NCBI GenBank assembly: GCA_051453625.1
Contig: JBOZIK010000001.1
Coordinates: 229,563,453 to 229,614,328, forward strand
Source of the DNA: Welwitschia mirabilis
Taxonomy: Eukaryota > Gnetophyta > Gnetopsida > Welwitschiales
Direction: 5' to 3'
Length of the DNA: 50,876 nt
The notes under the pieces were generated by a model. It was not told where the DNA came from, made no database searches, and saw nothing but the letters and a program-made list of their open reading frames with translations. The translations under genes and the position numbers were made by a program. This document shows, piece by piece, positions 1 through 11,350 of the stretch. Position 1 is the stretch's first letter, and each line of letters starts with the position of its first letter.

Positions 1-1862
1 TTAGAATGACCAAAGTAAGCTGAGTTTTTCAAGGACAATCGAAGTAGATATGCCCATGGCTGTTATAGTAGAAGCATCTTAGAGTGGATCTTTCAAAAGA
101 TTGATATTGAACACTTGGCCAAAAGAGTAAACGATAGGAGTTTTACTAGAAGAACTTCCTAAACCAGATTTATCAAAAGGGGATCTTCCTACACCCAATA
201 ATTTGTTTAGATTATCTTTACCTTGAGTTAATCGGTTGGTTATAAATGTAGCATCTTCTAGTTCTTTAGTTAAGGACTCAATTTTCAAATTGGCATTTTT
301 CAAATCACATTTGAGTTTTTCTACCCATTTTTTATACAAAATATTTTTCCTTCCTAAACCTAGACTAAGCGCCTACACGGAGACAGGAAAGTATGGCTTA
401 TGCAGGGTGGCACGGCCTTGTGTCGGTGGGTGGGCAACTGTGCCTATGTACTAGTGCCGAGATGTGGCACATCACGTTGTCCTGCCTGAACATGATGATT
501 GATACAATAGAAGTGGCTACGTGAAGTTGAGCCTACACGATAATTGGAATAGAAGTGGCTACCCTTGGGGGTACCCCCTTTCAACCATATTAAGTACTCC
601 CCCAGCCTAAGCATCTGAGTCAGTCAGCATCAAACCTACCTATCTATCAAGCACTCCTCCAACCCGATCAGTCAATCCGCTCGCACGCTTCGCACACGCC
701 AGCCCAAGCAGTTGACCAACTAGGCTCACACAACTTTTTATAAGCCTCAAACAATTCATCATGATCAAAATCTGAATCGTCACATTCTTCAAAAGCATGT
801 CCTGATTCCTTAGTATTAAAGAACATTCATCATTAACGGAATCAGATGAGATAGAGGTACTTACCTTTTCACCAACTGCAAGAAGCCTGAAGTTTAAGCC
901 ACCTCCTTCATCACTTGAACTAGCTCCTTCACTATTAGATTCATCCCATGTTGCTTGAAGTACTTATTTTCCTTTGGCTTTAGACTTCTCCTTTCTGTTA
1001 GCACAATCTACAGCAACATGTTCAAAACCTTCGCATTCATAACGTTGAACTAGAAGAATTCTTACCTTTGTCATTTTTCCCTTTGAAAGATCTCTTGGAG
1101 TATTGGCCTTCCTTCTTCTTTCGTAAGAAGAATTTGAAGTTCTTTGTCAGAAGTGCCAAGTCTTCATCCATCTCATCTTCGCTTGAATCATTGGCCTCTT
1201 CACAAGCCTTAAAACCCATACTCTTTCTTTTAGGCGGATCTTCTTCCAACCTTCATTTTGTCTATGTCCTTACTTTCTTCAATTGTTGTCACTTTTGGCC
1301 TGAACTTCACTAAGACTTCTGCCTTGTTTTCTAGAACTTTTCTCCTAAGCCCCACATGTTGTTGACAATGTTGCTCACCTTTGTAGTGCAACCTGCAACT
1401 GTTTCAGATTCCTCCATTCTGATGTTTTTAAACTTTGTTGTGAGGAGTTGGAGTTTAGAGTTCTTCACCACATTCGTTCCTTCATGGACTACTTTGAGAG
1501 TATCCCACATCTCTTTGGCAATTGAGCATTAAACAACCTGATCATATTCTTCATTTGACAGGGTGCAGATGATAGCGTTCATGGCCTATGCATTGTTCTG
1601 AAGTTTCTTTGTCTCATCATCGTCCCACTTATCTCTGGGTTTTATGGATATGACTCCATTTGTATCAACTTGTTTTGGAGGAGCATAGTCCTACACGACC
1701 ATGTCCCATATTTCTGGATAGAGAGATGTCAAAAATATTCTCATCTTAGACTTTCAATGAAGATAGTTGTTGCCATCGAAGAATAGAAGCCTTGACAACT
1801 TGTGGATGCCATAAAACCTGTACCTGAAAGACGACTAAAGGAGTACAGATCTAGAGCACTAA
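1..1862 (-). pseudogene. SIRE-like Ty1/copia gag relic, cut by the window edge
   Basis: Read on the minus strand, this starts just after a copia primer-binding site. A possible start codon is at 1812-1810. About 1800-1370 translates in pieces to a UBN2-type gag core (segments such as WDDDETKKLQNNA, AMNAIICTLSNEEYDQVV and VHEGTNVVKNSKLQLL). About 1249-1050 gives the acidic then basic stretch ending KKKEGQYSKRSFKGKNDKGK. About 1045-1001 is a CCHC zinc knuckle whose first Cys reads as Arg. 339-79 is a Lys/Glu-rich, probably coiled C-terminal part (NLKIESLTKELEDA). The same order is seen in the plus-strand element at 18.3-26.7 kb, so the two are related. Several in-frame stops and a foreign insertion (345-728) break it. 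Gag would form the particle that packages retrotransposon RNA; this copy cannot. The family call is from motif recognition, without alignment. Confidence 0.8.
345..728. mobile_element. GC-rich unidentified insertion within copia gag
   Basis: The gag reading (minus strand) runs to about 729 (DFDHDELFEAYKKL) and resumes at about 345 (YKKWVEKLKCDLK). The DNA between has no gag similarity and is clearly richer in G+C and CpG than its surroundings. It holds a 15-bp direct repeat (AATAGAAGTGGCTAC at about 507 and 551). I see no coding potential, no clear terminal inverted repeats and no certain target-site duplication. It may be a small non-autonomous element or filler DNA; the edges are accurate only to about 10 bp. 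Confidence 0.5.
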
Positions 1863-1876
1863 GCTCTAATACCAAT
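1863..1876 (-). other. Copia primer-binding site (tRNA-Met type)
   Basis: The minus strand reads ATTGGTATTAGAGCTTAG directly after the LTR end, one base off the usual plant copia TGGTATCAGAGC. It sets the orientation of the left-hand element: LTR at higher coordinates, gag at lower. Confidence 0.85.
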
Positions 1877-2400
1877 TGTTAGGACCGTTAGGCACCCTAA
1901 AGAAGGGGTGAATAGGATATTATAAAAATTATTTTCAAATCCAATTAATTCAGATAATTCAAAACTTAAATTAGAAAAGCTCAAGCACACAAGATTGTAA
2001 TAGTGAATGAAAAACAGAGAAAACAATAAAAAGACAGTGTGCCCCAGGTTTATAGTGGTTCGCAACCTTGCGTACTCCACTCTCAAGGGGCAGCAACATG
2101 CTTTCAGCTTCCTGCCTCTCTTAGAATACCCTTCCCCAAGCGAAGCTTACAACACCGTTCACCAAGGGCCAAAATCAACACCCTTCATCAAGGGTCACAA
2201 AGCTCACGCCAATGAGCAACTACAAGGTTTGAATCAAAGAGGATCTGATGGTATGAATGCCTTCAACACAGTACATTAACAAGTAGAATCAATATCTCCA
2301 CATGTAGTAGATATCATAGTGTAGTACAAATCAAAAGATTACATTAGAGTTTAGCTCATAAATTACTTTTGGAGTTGTTCTTACAATAATGATTATTCAA

Positions 2401-2409
2401 TCTTTTATA
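2401..2409 (-). promoter_or_regulatory. Putative LTR TATA box
   Basis: The minus strand reads GTATAAAAG. It lies about 530 bp before the LTR 3' end and downstream of the ACGT-motif array, as expected for a U3/R promoter. No start-site evidence is available. Confidence 0.45.
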
Positions 2410-2551
2410 CAAAAAGGCTACAAAAAATAGTTGTTGGAGCCTCAAACTTGAAGCCCTAGCCATTTAGCAAACAACCCTGACCATTGGCTCTTAAAAAATC
2501 ATTTTTTGATAGCCGCAACAGTTATATTTCTGCTCCAACGTTCGCTTGCTT

Positions 2552-2874
2552 GGACATCCCCTTCTTTTTCTTTGGACATCCCAGTTGTAATTTTTGATCC
2601 TATCAAAAATGCAAGGTATCTCAAATGTCCTAGTACAAGATCCGGACGTCTTCAATAAAAAGGACCGAATAAAAGGTCAAACATCTCGTCACAAACTTCG
2701 GACATCTCGTCACAACTTTCCCATGAAAAAGTCTGGACATCCTTGTCAATTTCTCAAAAGTCCCCATACAACTTTCTCACGAACAAGCTCGGACGTTTCG
2801 GTGTCAAAATCGGACATCCCTATCCAAATTACCACATACAGGGTTAGACGTTCCAGGATAAGTCTCGGACATCC
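2552..2874. promoter_or_regulatory. Array of GGACATCC / GGACGTCC motifs in LTR U3
   Basis: Copies of an 8-bp near-palindrome occur at 2552, 2574, 2644, 2700, 2735, 2791, 2812, 2846 and 2867, with irregular spacing of about 20-70 bp. The core is GGAC(A/G)TCC with one-base variants. The perfect form contains GACGTC, an ACGT core of the kind bound by plant bZIP factors. The array is in U3, upstream of the TATA box, so an enhancer role is a reasonable inference but unproven. Confidence 0.55.
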
Positions 2875-3228
2875 CGTTTGGCACAACTTCAGATTTTCTC
2901 AATTTTGACTCAACTTTGCGAACGATATACGAACTTTGATCATCATTGAAACATGTATTCCTCCACAAAATCCTTGTGGTATTCTGAGCCCTACCATATT
3001 TGATAGTTATCATACCTCATGGAGGGATCCAAGCCCTTAAATAGGGTTACAGTTTTTAACCCAATCCAGGCTTGAAAACCATAAACGTCACCATCCATTC
3101 ATATGTCTCGCTTTATATTTAACATTTGATTACATGATGTAAATGGACTACTAAGGGCTAACCTTCCTTTACAACATTATAGCATAACACAAAAACTGTA
3201 ATACAATATTTGGATTCACATCATAACA

Positions 3229-3240
3229 ATCTCCCACTTC
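3229..3240 (-). other. Polypurine tract abutting the LTR
   Basis: The minus strand reads GAAGTGGGAGAT immediately before the LTR start TGTTATG, like the AAGGGGAGAT tract before the 3' LTR at 25829. A polypurine tract normally precedes a 3' LTR, yet this LTR is also followed by a primer-binding site and gag (see findings). Confidence 0.55.
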
Positions 3241-3339
3241 AATCTCATGAACTCATTCCCATCTCTCCTTCGGTTTGAGTTATAAAGTAAGGAAGTCACA
3301 TAGCTTAATTTTAAATATGATGTACATGATAGACATAGC

Positions 3340-5720
3340 AACAAGTTAGATTTGATTCATTTTGACGTTGCTGGTCTGATTACCCTCCTCCTCCTGATGA
3401 TTGCCCATATCTTGTTTCGTTTATTGGTGATAACTATCATAAGGTGTAAGTTTGTCCTTTGAAAGCTAAGGATATACTATCTAGTACTAGATGCTTTCAT
3501 ACAATTGTGCACAAGTTGAAAGATGAAGAGGTTTAAAAGCGAAATGGTTGCTAGTTGATAATAGGGTGGGATATACCTCTTGTGCATTTAGTAATTTTTG
3601 TGCACGTGCCGCACCTAAAATGCCACAATAGAATGGGATGCTTGAAAGATACAATAGCATGTTGCTTGAATGTGTCAGATGCATCATAGAGGGAGCACAC
3701 AGATGATCAAATTCTAAAAATCTGGTGGAGGGCACATCCATTTTATACTAGCACTTGCAAACTTGTGGTTATAAGGTGGATGTGCATATGCAAAAGTCAC
3801 AAAGCTTCAAGTTGGATGACAAATCACATAGATGCATTTTCGTTGGCCATCTTGGTGATGGCAGGCTACAAAATCTAGGATCTTCCTTGCAGACAATTAA
3901 TTAGATCCTCATATGTCACTTTGAGGGAGAATACTTTCTTTTATCCTGAACAAGACAAGAACCAAATTGGAGAAAGTTTAGTTTCTGCCTCCGCTAAAAG
4001 AATATGGTGATATTTCACTATATGCATGATGAAAACGAGCAGTCAAATGACCCCTATGAACAAAATGAAGAAGAGGGCATGATTGACCAGAAGCAGGACG
4101 AAGCAGAAAATAAGACTCCCATACAGTAGGTTAGGAGCTCTGCTTGTGTTACAAGACAACATAACAGGTATTCTCCTCTACTATGTTTTCTGCTTATGGA
4201 TGGTGGAGAACGTAAAAATATCAAGAAAGTTAGATCCTCTTGTGACTCTAAAAAGTGGGAAAATGCTACAAATGAAGAACGAAGATCACTACATGAAAAT
4301 CAAATTGGCAATCTTATGGCTTCCCCAAAATTGAAAAGGATACAAATTGTTTAGTGGTGTAAGGGTTTGCCCATAAGAAGAAGAAGGAGAAGGAGGAAGA
4401 TATGTAGTCTTTACTGAGACCTTTTCACTTATTGTAAAGCATTTATTTGTAAAAAAAATTTTGCTTTGGAAGCTACTTTGGATCTATTACCTAGAACAGC
4501 TAGATGTGAAAACAAGTTTCTTACATGGGGATGTTAAAAGAAGAGTTTTGTAAATTCTAAACACCCAAATCTTGTGCGCAAGTTGAAGAAGAGTTTGCAA
4601 GGACTTAAACAATCTCCTAGGTAATAAGGCAGGAAGTCTGATTCCTTCGTAAGAAACTATTGTTACAGTAGAAGCAATTATGATTATTGTGTGCAGTGTT
4701 CAAAGGCAGCTTGAAGGCAAGTTTTGCATTCTTTTCCTCTCTGTGGATAACATGCTTATTGCTGTAAACAGCATGGTTGAAAACAAAAGAATTAATGCTT
4801 AAATGAATAAACATTTTGTCATGAAAAATGGCAAATACCTGCCATGACAGTTTATAGGAACACCAATGGGACAAGTTGTGGCAAGTTCAAAGTTATTACA
4901 TAGGCAAGGTGTTGGAACATTTTGGCATAAATAAGGCCAAGCCTGTGCAAACTCCCTCAGATTCTCATTTTCAGCTACCCCAAAATGATTGTGCAAGTAC
5001 AAAGGAAGAGGCTGAAAAGGTAAAAGATATTTCTTATATCTTTGTTATTGGATCACTTAGGTATGCCATGGTCTGTACTCTATTGTTGGATCACTTAGGT
5101 ATTCCATGGTATTTACCCCTCCATGTATTGCCTATATCGTAACATTGTTAGAAGATTCATGATTAATTTTGGTTGGAATTATTGGCTGGTTGTAAAGTGA
5201 ATTCTGACATATTTGAAGGGTACACAATTTGCAAGTTTGCGCTCCGGTGGTAACTTAAAATGTTCAGAGTTTTGTGGATGCTAATTTTCCAGCTGATCAT
5301 GACTCTAGTAAGCCTAGAACTGGCTAAACCATGTTGTGGATGCTAATTTTGCAACTGATCACGACACTTGAGAGTCTACTACAGGCTAAACCTTTAGGCT
5401 TCAACCTTTACTATCTTTGTCAATCACTGAAGTGGAATATGTAGCTTTATCTGGAGCTTGAAAGGAAATATTCTAGAGACATGTATTTCTCAATTCTCTT
5501 AGGATGACATGGCATCCATATTTTGTGTTTTGTGATGGCCATAATGCTTTCTCGATTCTAAGAACCTTGTTTATCATGAAAGGACAAAACACACGAATGT
5601 AAAGCTCCATTTCATTAGGGAGATTGTTGAAAGCAACTTCGTGAGTATATAGAAAGTTAAATGGGGTCGATTTTTTGACAAAGATAACAATGATATAGAA
5701 GAAAGAGCAAGTTAGGATTG
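3340..5720 (+). pseudogene. Ty1/copia pol relic (integrase, RT, RNase H)
   Basis: Plus-strand copia polyprotein fragments follow the standard order in shifting frames. Integrase core pieces are at about 3360-3480 (LVSFIGDNYHKV, VCPLKAKD) and 3590-3740 (NGMLERYNSMLLECVR). The integrase end is at about 3780-3900 (FKLDDKSHRCIFVG). RT is at about 4490-4640 (LDVKTSFLHGDV, LVRKLKKSLQGLKQSPR) with more at 4740-4830 (DNMLIAV). RNase H is at about 5270-5640 (VDANFPADHDSS, SITEVEYVALSGA, ERTKHTNVKLHF). Many stops and frameshifts and two short tandem duplications (about 5040-5105 and 5262-5350) make it non-functional. No gag, primer site or own LTR was recognised, so this is an internal fragment, oriented opposite to the SIRE LTR at its left. 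Confidence 0.8.
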
Positions 5721-7599
5721 GTCAGACATAAGCAATGGGCATACAAACAATATGTTTTTTGGTTTTTCAAAGGCAGCCTAGATTTGCCTTTGAGGGCAAG
5801 AATTCTGTGAAATCAAATTTTCCCTCTAATTTATTTTTCCTTTCTATATTGTGAAACATTGGCTGTTAAAAAAATTTAAAAATAAAATGTAAAGTGTCCT
5901 CACATGTTACGAAGTCAGTCTTGTATGTGGTTATTTCACTAAAAGAGGATCAATATCCTTTACGGTTGTATTTCTACAGTTTGAACCCTAATGTGAGAAT
6001 ATGAAAAGGAGGTTTGTAATTAGGGAAGGCATGTATAGGTGAATATAATTTGAACTTTCAGTATTGAGTGTTGTATGCCCTATTGAAGCTATTACAAGTG
6101 TTTGTATGCTTGTTTTTATTATTGAATCAAGAGCTTTACATTTTCTTATGGACATAGGATAAAAAGGACCCAAACCACATTAGTTTATCTGTGTTTTGTT
6201 TGTTGTTTCTCTGCTTCATTTTTTCTTTCTGGTGCATTTTCACAAAAAGTAGGGTATAGTTAAACATCAATAAATTAAATTTTGTACTTTCACATGTGAA
6301 TTTTCAGTGATGATCAAACTGAATGAGAAACCAACTACCTGTTTGTGACTAAAGATTTCTGAATAGGCATTCTTTAGCATACACTACAACTGTAACTTCT
6401 TAGTCCACCAATCACCTAGACTCTCTACCACAAGAGACATTGCCTAGTAAGGTTGAGATCCATAGCAAACTCAAAATCCATAGGGAGATCCTCTCAGATA
6501 TATTGGAATATCAGTTAGTTCATAAAGGAACCATTAAAAGTATGTACTACATTAAATCTCAACAGATATGGACTGCCTTGTTATAAACATAAGTGCATTC
6601 CTGTCAGTAGTATGTGTCTTAGTTGTCGTGATGACATATGATGTGTATCCCTGATTCTTTTTTGACATACCATTAGTTTTTCTCTTGATAAATACTCCCT
6701 CTAGTAACATGTGATCTGATCAAATGTCTCATTTTCTAGGGTTTCAAACATGTATATGGTGTAGAGTCCTTAGAGCTAGGCCTTTTTTCATGAAGTTCAG
6801 CATCTAGGTCACTTCTCATGTTTTTCATCCTACCTAGGGTGTGTTTTGTAGGAGTGTTCTATGGATCTTTTAGTGGCCATCTCTTAACTTTGCAATCAAT
6901 GTATCTCACAATGTGAGCATCTCTGGCAAATCTCATTTAAGTTACCTCAATAACAAACAACCTAGATGGTTTTGACCGTGCTTTTGAATTGTGGATCAAA
7001 ATGCAGAATCATGGCTCCATTTTGAAGATTTTGAATCCCAGGAATAGCTAGAACCACAAGTCAGAATTACATAAAATCCTGATGTTAAAAATACACAAAA
7101 ATATGAAAAAAAATTTATTTTTTCCAAGAGATATTTAGATCTAATTGATTATACAGCCAAAAAACATATTAAAATGGCCAAAATAAACTAAACACACAGT
7201 ATTTGGAATCAGATCAATAATTTTTATCGTTCGCAGAACAACAATGACTATGTACTATTTATTGATTTAGAAGAGCAGAACCATTCTTGAAAGACCAAAA
7301 AAATGGAAATAATAACATATACACAAGATGAAAACAAGAAACCTTTGATCAAAAATTATAGTTTTCTTAATTGCCCACTGATGTCCTTTCTCTATCACTC
7401 AAACCTATGAAACTACAAAATCCATTAAAAGTGCACTATAAAAGGCAATTATCATATTAAATGTCAAATACACGCTAGCCATGATTCCAGGACGCACAAA
7501 ATCACATGAATCATGATTCCACATCAAATTTCACTTCTGCATCAAATCGCAATTCGATAGAATTGTATAATCTTAACGCAGTATTGCCATTCAAACTAA
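5721..7599. other. Unannotated AT-rich stretch
   Basis: No coding region or RNA gene was recognised. The two ends of 6975-7560 show weak, imperfect inverted similarity (GAATTG...ATGCAGAA on each strand), mentioned in the findings; otherwise nothing can be supported. Confidence 0.4.
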
Positions 7600-10500
7600 A
7601 TGGCATCAAGGGGAGGCCCCCTTGCTCTATTGAAGCCCTTTTCTTCAATCCTAAGCATTTCCCTTTTAACTGTCTCTCCTTATCCTCCACTTTCCTTCTC
7701 CTCAACCCTTTCCCCTGGTCATTGGAGGTCCTCCCAGACTTCTTCTTCCACACCATCTATACAACCCCCTCTGCCATTAGGTAGGTAGCACATAACCTCG
7801 ATCCCATTGGGTGTTGGACCATCAACATTACAAAGACTACCCCGTACATATGCCATCGTGTCCTAGGGGTTGTGTACTCTCATATGACTCGTTCGTTCGG
7901 TGTGCTAGTACAACTCGTTCATCGAACATCACTCGAATAGCCTAGTCATAACCACATAAGAGGCTATATAACATAGGGACAGACCGAGCCATCCTGTCCA
8001 CATTGGTGACTGTATCCACAACAGTAAGTCATCTTGTCTCGTCTCACCACCGTAGACGTAGGCTTGACTCTCTACCCGTTTATGTTAGTTTGCCCTGGCA
8101 TCACAAGCCCCAATGTTGGCATGCCTACACTAAAGGCATATGCCTTGCAACCGCGTTGTTCAAGGCAATATCTCAGATCCCAAAAGGAGTCATATAAGGC
8201 AGAAGCAACTAGCTGTTGATATCACAAACCACAATGAATGGAATCACTATGGTGTCTTATGTTTCACAGAGGCTATCCTCATCTGATATATCCCCTCTGG
8301 ATCCTCTTTGTCATCTTCTACAATAAAGGTAAGTCTTCCTACATCCAAGACTTATCAGCTCTTCAATTGGATAGTTTTTTTCCCCTTAAGTCTAGATACC
8401 TCACCTATGGGGCCCACCTCATACCTCCAGATGATTGGAATCTCTTAGCTTATCTCCATCCTCCTTACCCTAGGCTCAAGAAGACCTATTGCTTCTTTTC
8501 CTCTTCCCCTCCCTTTTTTCTCTCCTTATCCTTTTTTGCCTCCTCCCTCCCCTTACCCTCTTCGACACCTAGGACATGGAAAGGATCTTCCCACTTTCCT
8601 TCCCTACCCAGTCCTTGCCTCCTGAGACCTCTCAAAACCCCTTTGGGCATCAGACAAGTTGTCCTTCTAGTTGAATCCTTTCTTCAAAATCCTATGATAG
8701 CAAATCATCATCTCAGAGGGTCTAGGACCCCTCTTCTCCTTCCTTCCGTTCAATGGAGATCTCTTTCCTATGCTAAGGGCCTCTCCTCCTTCTTAGGGAG
8801 GACCCATTTCCTTTCCTCTTCGCTTGCCTTCGCCCTTTCCTTTCCCTTCTCTAACTACTCTCTCCCTCACCACTAGGCCCTCTTCCCTAGGCCTTCCACA
8901 GAAGGCATGACCTAGGCCTCCACCCTCTCCTATAATGCCCAAGGCTTGAAAGAGGCAGATCTGTGACTCATAACAAGTCGTTTGTTCAGAGACCATCTAG
9001 ACATCCCTCCTTCAAACATGTCTCTCTTTGAAGTCACATCTTCAAGCACCATGACCCCAACCTGCTCTTCTTCTTCTTCCCTTCTTTGACCTGCTTTGTC
9101 TTGGGACAAACCTTCTTATCTCTCGTCAAGAGTCCCTCTTTAATTGGAAGTGCCTTCTCAAGAGGCCTTCCCCAAGATTTCTGCCAGCAAAAGAGACCTC
9201 TCTAGGCACTGCAAACTCTGTTTCGGTCCTCATCAACCTATACATGCAAATTGCCAAATAGAAAACATCAACTCGAGTCCTTTCCTGTTTGCTTCTCATG
9301 CCCAAGAAATGAGAGGCGTTTTAGGAGATTCTTTTTCTCCCTTTCAACTAGATATACTATCTTCTCTCTATCTTTTCTCCTTTCCCCTTCTTTAAATTTC
9401 TTCTATCTCTTTCCTTCTTATCTCCCTCTGTTAACCCTCCTTTCTTGTCTCTATACTAATTTGCCATGCTTCTTTTTTTTTAAAAAAAATTAACGTCTTG
9501 TACTCCTTAGAAGCAAAGCCCTATGTCCCCTCCTTAGTTGTTTTTCCTACTTCCCTAGTTCTCCCTTGCAATGTGGTGTCGGATTCTAGATTTAGTTTTC
9601 CCTCACCCTCCCTAAGTATCCTAGTCCTACTTTTGGTATGGGCCCTTAGAAGCCTTGCCTCTCTCATCTTTGAGTTACTTTTCCTAGAATGTTGGCCCTG
9701 TGCATACTCCCTAAGTTGGAAGAGTGCACCTTCCTCCCCTTCACTATAGCAAGAAGGATCTTTCCTCCTCCTAGGCACCCAAACTACTCCTTTTTGCTTT
9801 CCTTCTCCCTTGCCACCTCCTTGAGTCCAACCATTGCTCACCTAGAGGCCCCATAGTCCATGTCATAGCCACTATGTAAGTATGAGCCCACTGCCATGTT
9901 GTGGCCACTGTTGTGGTGGGGTGATCTAGTGTGGCACCTCGAACAACCTTTCCATGCCAAACTATTCTAAGTAGGTGTGTGTTTTTCCTCTTTGGCGAAA
10001 TCCTAAAGAGCCCCATAGTTGCATCAAATCCTTAGGATGCACTCAACTGAAGAAAGCCCGCTTATGAAATTACACTATAAGATCAATACCAGCATAAGAC
10101 CAAAGGGGATGACTATTGTCCTAGAATAAGCACCCCGTCTAGTACCATTAGGGATCATGTGAGCAGTCTACGTCTCTTTCTTGTAGCCTTCGAGTGCATT
10201 CTTGCTACAACCAAAGTCATACGAAATCAACATGGCCATCTCTTCTTGTTGTTAACCCTTTATTTACATTGTTATCTAACCTTCCTCCTTGTCTTCTAAT
10301 ATCATTCCCCAATTCTCTAATCCCAAATAAGGAATGCAACCATTCCCTTTTTCTCTCTCTTCTAGAGGCTCTTGCATTAGAAGGCCATCCCTTCAACTTC
10401 TTGTCCTCCTTATCTCCTACATGTTCCCTTCCTATTAGGGGTCCGTTGACTCTTGCCTTGGGTAGGGATCATTCCATTCCGTCTCCCAAATAACAATAAT

Positions 10501-11350
10501 CAACTATCACTATTAGCAGTGATTGCCTTCACGCCTTGCCATCTAGACCTCCCAACTCTAATCTTCTTTAGCATCATGCTATGCTAAAGGATGACATACT
10601 ATCTAGGATGGAAGCTTGAGATTTTCCTCCCTCTCTTTTTCTCTCTATCAACACTTGGTATGCTCTAGTGAGCACTTCCTTTGGGTTGCTCCCTTTCACG
10701 AGCAACACCACAAACCCCTCTCCATCTTAGGAGTCTCCCTTTGTCATCTCCTCTTCCTTGTCTAGCTCCTTCCTTCATAGTTGGTGGAAGAGAGCTAGAA
10801 AATAAGTTTATTAATACTCCTACCCTCTTACAAAGAAAGAGATTACTAATTTTTGCACTTTACATTGGTCTTTTATTGTAATTAAAGCTTTCATCTCTTC
10901 CTAGGCTCTAGAAACTTACTCTAAAGGCACATTAAAGTTAATGCTGAGGAGGAACCTATATTAGGCACCCCTCCTTCCTTGCAAGAAAGTCAAGGCAACC
11001 TGTTGTAATGACTAAAGAAGATCACCTTCCAATGTACCCTTCTTTCCTTATTAGAGAAGTTAGTCTCCCACTTTTGAAGGAAAACCAGTGTTAAAACCTC
11101 TATTACTAACCTCATTACTACTAACCTCATAAATCTGCTCCAACCCCTTTTCAAGTCTACCCTAGAATTGTCTAGAAGACACCACCTTCTCAAGGAGTCC
11201 TCTCTCCCCCTTTTCCCTTGTCTTCCATCCTTTCTTTCTTTTCTTTGATCATTATCATTTTCTAAGGTCCTCCCTACACCCAAGCACACATAGCTCCACC
11301 TTGTGCCTTGATTACTCTATCACACAAGGGTTTCTCCAAGGGTACCCACT
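7600..11350. other. Pyrimidine-rich, strand-biased non-coding region
   Basis: Over about 3.7 kb the plus strand is dominated by C and T, with repeated CTTCCTC, CCCTTTT and CTCTCC runs, and purines lie mostly on the other strand. Open frames here (for example 8238-8876) translate to Ser/Leu/Pro/Phe-rich protein on the plus strand and Gly/Arg/Glu/Lys-rich protein on the minus strand, as composition alone predicts. No TE domain was recognised. The start contains a TATA-like AGGCTATATAAC at about 7961, so an LTR or the interior of a large non-coding retroelement is possible. Confidence 0.4.

Larger units (their letters stand above)
1877..3228 (-). mobile_element. LTR of the left-hand SIRE-like copia element
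   Basis: On the minus strand the LTR begins TGTTATGATG next to a purine-rich tract and ends with TCCTAACA against the primer-binding site, giving TG...CA ends over about 1350 bp. The segment just inside its 3' end (a CACCC-rich run before the final TAACA) is typical of plant SIRE/Maximus-like LTRs. It contains a TATA-like site at 2401-2409 and a cluster of GGACATCC/GGACGTCC motifs at 2552-2874, upstream of that TATA in the direction of transcription. The second LTR of this element is outside the window. Confidence 0.75.

Noticed and set aside
8238-8876. 212-codon open frame on the plus strand
   Set aside because: Translation is only Ser/Leu/Pro/Phe-rich, as the CT-rich strand dictates; no domain, and similar frames occur throughout the pyrimidine-rich region.
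9521-9841. 106-codon open frame rich in Gly/Arg/Glu/Lys on the minus strand
   Set aside because: It is the purine-rich complement of the same region; composition alone explains it.
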